DNA of 64,000 bases from Cohnella sp. AR92 (GTDB lineage Bacteria > Bacillota > Bacilli > Paenibacillales > Paenibacillaceae): the NCBI RefSeq assembly GCF_003990975.1, contig NZ_RZJR01000002.1, positions 342,835-406,834 on the forward strand, in the 5' to 3' direction. This document shows, piece after piece, positions 62,358-64,000 of this stretch (position 1 is the stretch's first letter; each line of letters starts with the position of its first letter). A program made the translations under genes and the position numbers. The notes below the pieces were generated by a model. That model was not told where the DNA came from. It ran no database searches and saw nothing but the letters and a program-made list of their open reading frames with translations.

Positions 62358-62981
62358 TCAGGCTTTGACGACAGGGAATCTCAACACCGTTCTCTGCTTT
62401 GCCCGCTCGGTCTTCCGGGGATCCGACAAGTAGATCTCCCGATGAAGTTTACTCGTACGAAGATAGCCCTGCTCGGCGCAGAACGCTTCCATGCGAGCGA
62501 AGCTCGCCGGCTCCTCGTCAAAGCTTCCCTTATGCATCATCTGACAGCATAATCCCTCTTCGGCGTATTCAAACCGAATGGTCTCCAGGAACGGATTCGA
62601 TTTTTTCCTTTTGGACTGGTCCAGAAATCGTTCGAAGATCTCTACCGTCACAAAATAGGGCTGGCGGATCATGATCGTATATTTAAAGTTGCTCTTGTCC
62701 GTTGCCGGCTTCGAACGGTCAACCAGGTCCCATTCGCCTTCGAGAGGAAACACCGTATATTCATAGTATCCTGCCGGCACGTTATCGCTTTTGTGAGACA
62801 TTCTCACCGCATAGCTCATCGTGTACAACGCTTCTACAGCCATCGAGTATTCCTCGCCGTTCGGGTCCCCGGAACCGCTGACCATAAAGAAGGGGATCCT
62901 CGGCACTTCCACGATTTCCGGCACCGTCTTCGGCATATAAAGCTGCTTATAGTCTCTTTTATAATCTATCTTTTGACTCAC
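62358..62981 (-). CDS. GyrI-like small-molecule-binding domain protein
   Basis: 207 aa. The KTVPEIVEVPRIPFFMVSGSGDPNG opening and FERFLDQSKRKKSNPFLETIRFEYAEEG are typical of GyrI-like domain proteins (SbmC/BmrR effector fold) that bind or hydrolyse small toxic molecules. E. coli SbmC/GyrI itself is SOS-induced. A LexA-like palindrome lies 40 bases upstream of the GTG start (62981), which follows GAGGAGG. Confidence 0.85.
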   Translation of the reverse strand: MSQKIDYKRDYKQLYMPKTVPEIVEVPRIPFFMVSGSGDPNGEEYSMAVEALYTMSYAVRMSHKSDNVPAGYYEYTVFPLEGEWDLVDRSKPATDKSNFKYTIMIRQPYFVTVEIFERFLDQSKRKKSNPFLETIRFEYAEEGLCCQMMHKGSFDEEPASFARMEAFCAEQGYLRTSKLHREIYLSDPRKTERAKQRTVLRFPVVKA

Positions 62982-63020
62982 AACTAACCTCCTCAGATAC
63001 TAGGGCATTAACCCAATTTT

Positions 63021-63034
63021 AGAACATGCGTTCT
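63021..63034 (-). promoter_or_regulatory. LexA-like SOS box
   Basis: AGAACATGCGTTCT (plus strand) or its reverse complement AGAACGCATGTTCT matches the Firmicute LexA consensus CGAACRNRYGTTYC at 12 of 14 bases. On the minus strand it directly follows a TATATT -10-like hexamer, a good place for repression of the GyrI-like gene. Confidence 0.55.
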
Positions 63035-63140
63035 TAATATACAACATTTTTTACTGCGATATCCAAAATAATAAGGGGCTGTCTCAAAAGTAAGTTCTAT
63101 CTCACTTTTAGAACAGCTCGTTTAAGTAAAATGGGTTATT

Positions 63141-63187
63141 TTTGAAAAATAGCAGTGCCAGGGAGGCTATCCCTGCGCTGCTATTTT
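63141..63187 (-). terminator. Terminator overlapping the transposase stop
   Basis: On the minus strand AAAATAGCAG pairs with CTGCTATTTTT, with an inner CAGGGA / TCCCTG stem; the tail is T-rich. The TAG stop codon lies in the stem-loop. Confidence 0.7.
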
Positions 63188-64000
63188 ACGTTTTCGATTA
63201 ATGGCTGCTTTCTTGAGCAGATTATGGGCAAGCGAAAGCCACCCGACCTCTAGGTTCACCTTCGGCAAGCCGCGAAGCAGGAAGCGCCGGAATCCCCGGT
63301 TGTTCTTGATCTGTCCAAACACACTCTCCGGCTCGATCATCCGCTTGACCGAGAGCGCATAGCCTTCCTCGCTTCGGAGCTTCTCTCGAACCCGTTGTTT
63401 GTATTCCTGATACTTCAGGCTTACGCTTATCTCACGATCTCCTTGAGCTTTCGTACAAGCACTCTTTAACGGACAGCCTTCGCAGCCCTCGCTGCGATAA
63501 TGTCTCTTCCGGAGCTCATATCCACTATCCGTCGTCTCCTTGCTTTCGTAGCGGAAGTGTAGCTTCCGTCCCCCTGCACAACTCCAGTAATCTTCTTCTG
63601 CATGGTACTGCCAGTTATCCAGCTTGCTGATATCCTTCTGCCATGCTCTTGACTTCTCTTTATGGTAGGTGCCGTATTTGACCAACGCTTCGAGCTGTTC
63701 TTCTTCAAGGTAGGCGTAGTTCTCTTCTCCGCCGTATCCGGCATCCGCAATGATCGTTCCTGACAGTTTTCCAAGTGAGGCTTTGACCTTATCCAGGTGA
63801 GGCTTTAAGCAACGAGTATCCGTCGGACGTTGATGCAGGCTATAACCGATAATGAACTGCTCTTCCGTCCCGATTTGCACGTTGTAGCCCGGCTTGAGCT
63901 GGCCGTTTCGCATGTGATCCTCTTTCATGCGCATGAACGTCGCATCCGGATCGGTCTTGCTGAAGCTGTTTCGATCGCCGAGTATCTCTCGCTGCTTCTC
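63167..64000 (-). CDS. IS1182-family transposase, C-terminal part (cut by window edge)
   Basis: The last 277 codons of an IS1182-type DDE transposase. NSFSKTDPDATFMRMKED leads into GQLKPGYNVQIGTEEQFIIG, TIIADAGYGGEENY carries the second catalytic Asp, GCEGCPLKSACTKA is the cysteine cluster, and RMIEPESVFGQIKNNRGFRRFL holds the catalytic Glu. The visible part is undamaged, so the element may be active, but the N-terminus is not seen. Confidence 0.9.
   Translation of the reverse strand, partial: EKQREILGDRNSFSKTDPDATFMRMKEDHMRNGQLKPGYNVQIGTEEQFIIGYSLHQRPTDTRCLKPHLDKVKASLGKLSGTIIADAGYGGEENYAYLEEEQLEALVKYGTYHKEKSRAWQKDISKLDNWQYHAEEDYWSCAGGRKLHFRYESKETTDSGYELRKRHYRSEGCEGCPLKSACTKAQGDREISVSLKYQEYKQRVREKLRSEEGYALSVKRMIEPESVFGQIKNNRGFRRFLLRGLPKVNLEVGWLSLAHNLLKKAAINRKRKIAAQG

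Larger units (their letters stand above)
63075..64000 (-). mobile_element. IS1182-family insertion sequence, 3' part (continues past window)
   Basis: The sequence GGGGCTGTCTCAAAAGT at 63075 onward is typical of IS1182-group ends; inside it lie a terminator hairpin and the C-terminal part of the transposase. The other end is outside the window, so target duplication cannot be examined. Confidence 0.8.

Overview
The window looks like chromosome from an endospore-forming Firmicute of the Paenibacillaceae (Paenibacillus/Cohnella type). Evidence: a spoVAC-spoVAD-spoVAE operon, an uninterrupted pro-sigK, an S-layer (SLH) protein, a YesN/YesM-type two-component pair beside a sugar ABC transporter, secreted proteins with OmpL47 and FIMAH domains, a high-G+C backbone and strong AGGAGG-type ribosome sites often used with GTG or TTG starts. 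No rRNA, tRNA or CRISPR array was seen.

Layout. 1-4.6 kb: start of a MoxR ATPase gene, the spoVA operon, a small gene with a sporulation-type promoter, sigK and an anchored protein. 4.8-13.4 kb: mprF, a PAF-acetylhydrolase-like hydrolase, csaA, a large SLH protein with cadherin-like repeats, a YiiX-like papain-fold protein and a GNAT enzyme. 13.4-18.5 kb: a tightly overlapping three-gene restriction-modification-like operon (two complementary N6-methyltransferase-like proteins plus a GIY-YIG/helicase fusion), followed by an Imm59-like protein. 19-22.1 kb: a modular secreted esterase behind a probable CcpA site.

22.2-34.0 kb is an A+T-richer defence island: an AAA ATPase/subtilase pair resembling IetAS, a degraded stretch with an amber-interrupted small gene and palindromes, and a complete type I restriction system (hsdR-hsdM-hsdS). 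No integrase is visible.

34.1-40.9 kb: AraC-type response regulator, sensor kinase, and a sugar ABC transporter (lipoprotein plus two permeases) behind cre-like sites. 40.9-44.9 kb: an unrecognised membrane-protein operon with two tiny paralogous proteins (one only 55 aa), a YfbR-like HD protein, a DUF421 protein, and an alcohol dehydrogenase with a large in-frame internal deletion. 44.9-50.6 kb: a DUF5107/TPR protein and a clan GH-A hydrolase translated as a pair, divergent from an AraC regulator. 50.5-54.4 kb: patatin, LLM oxidoreductase, lipoprotein, thpR and a YnfA protein. 54.4-55.0 kb is noncoding and repeat-rich. 55.1-62.2 kb is a six-gene operon joining an AbgB-like M20 amidohydrolase to a complete Opp/Dpp transporter, whose oppB probably starts at ATT. 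62.4-64 kb: a GyrI-like protein under a LexA-like box, then the end of an IS1182-type insertion sequence running off the window.

The most interesting items are the split-methyltransferase/helicase operon, the AAA/subtilase pair with its degraded neighbourhood, the unknown membrane operon with paired small proteins, the ATT start of oppB, and the DUF5107/GH-A pair.
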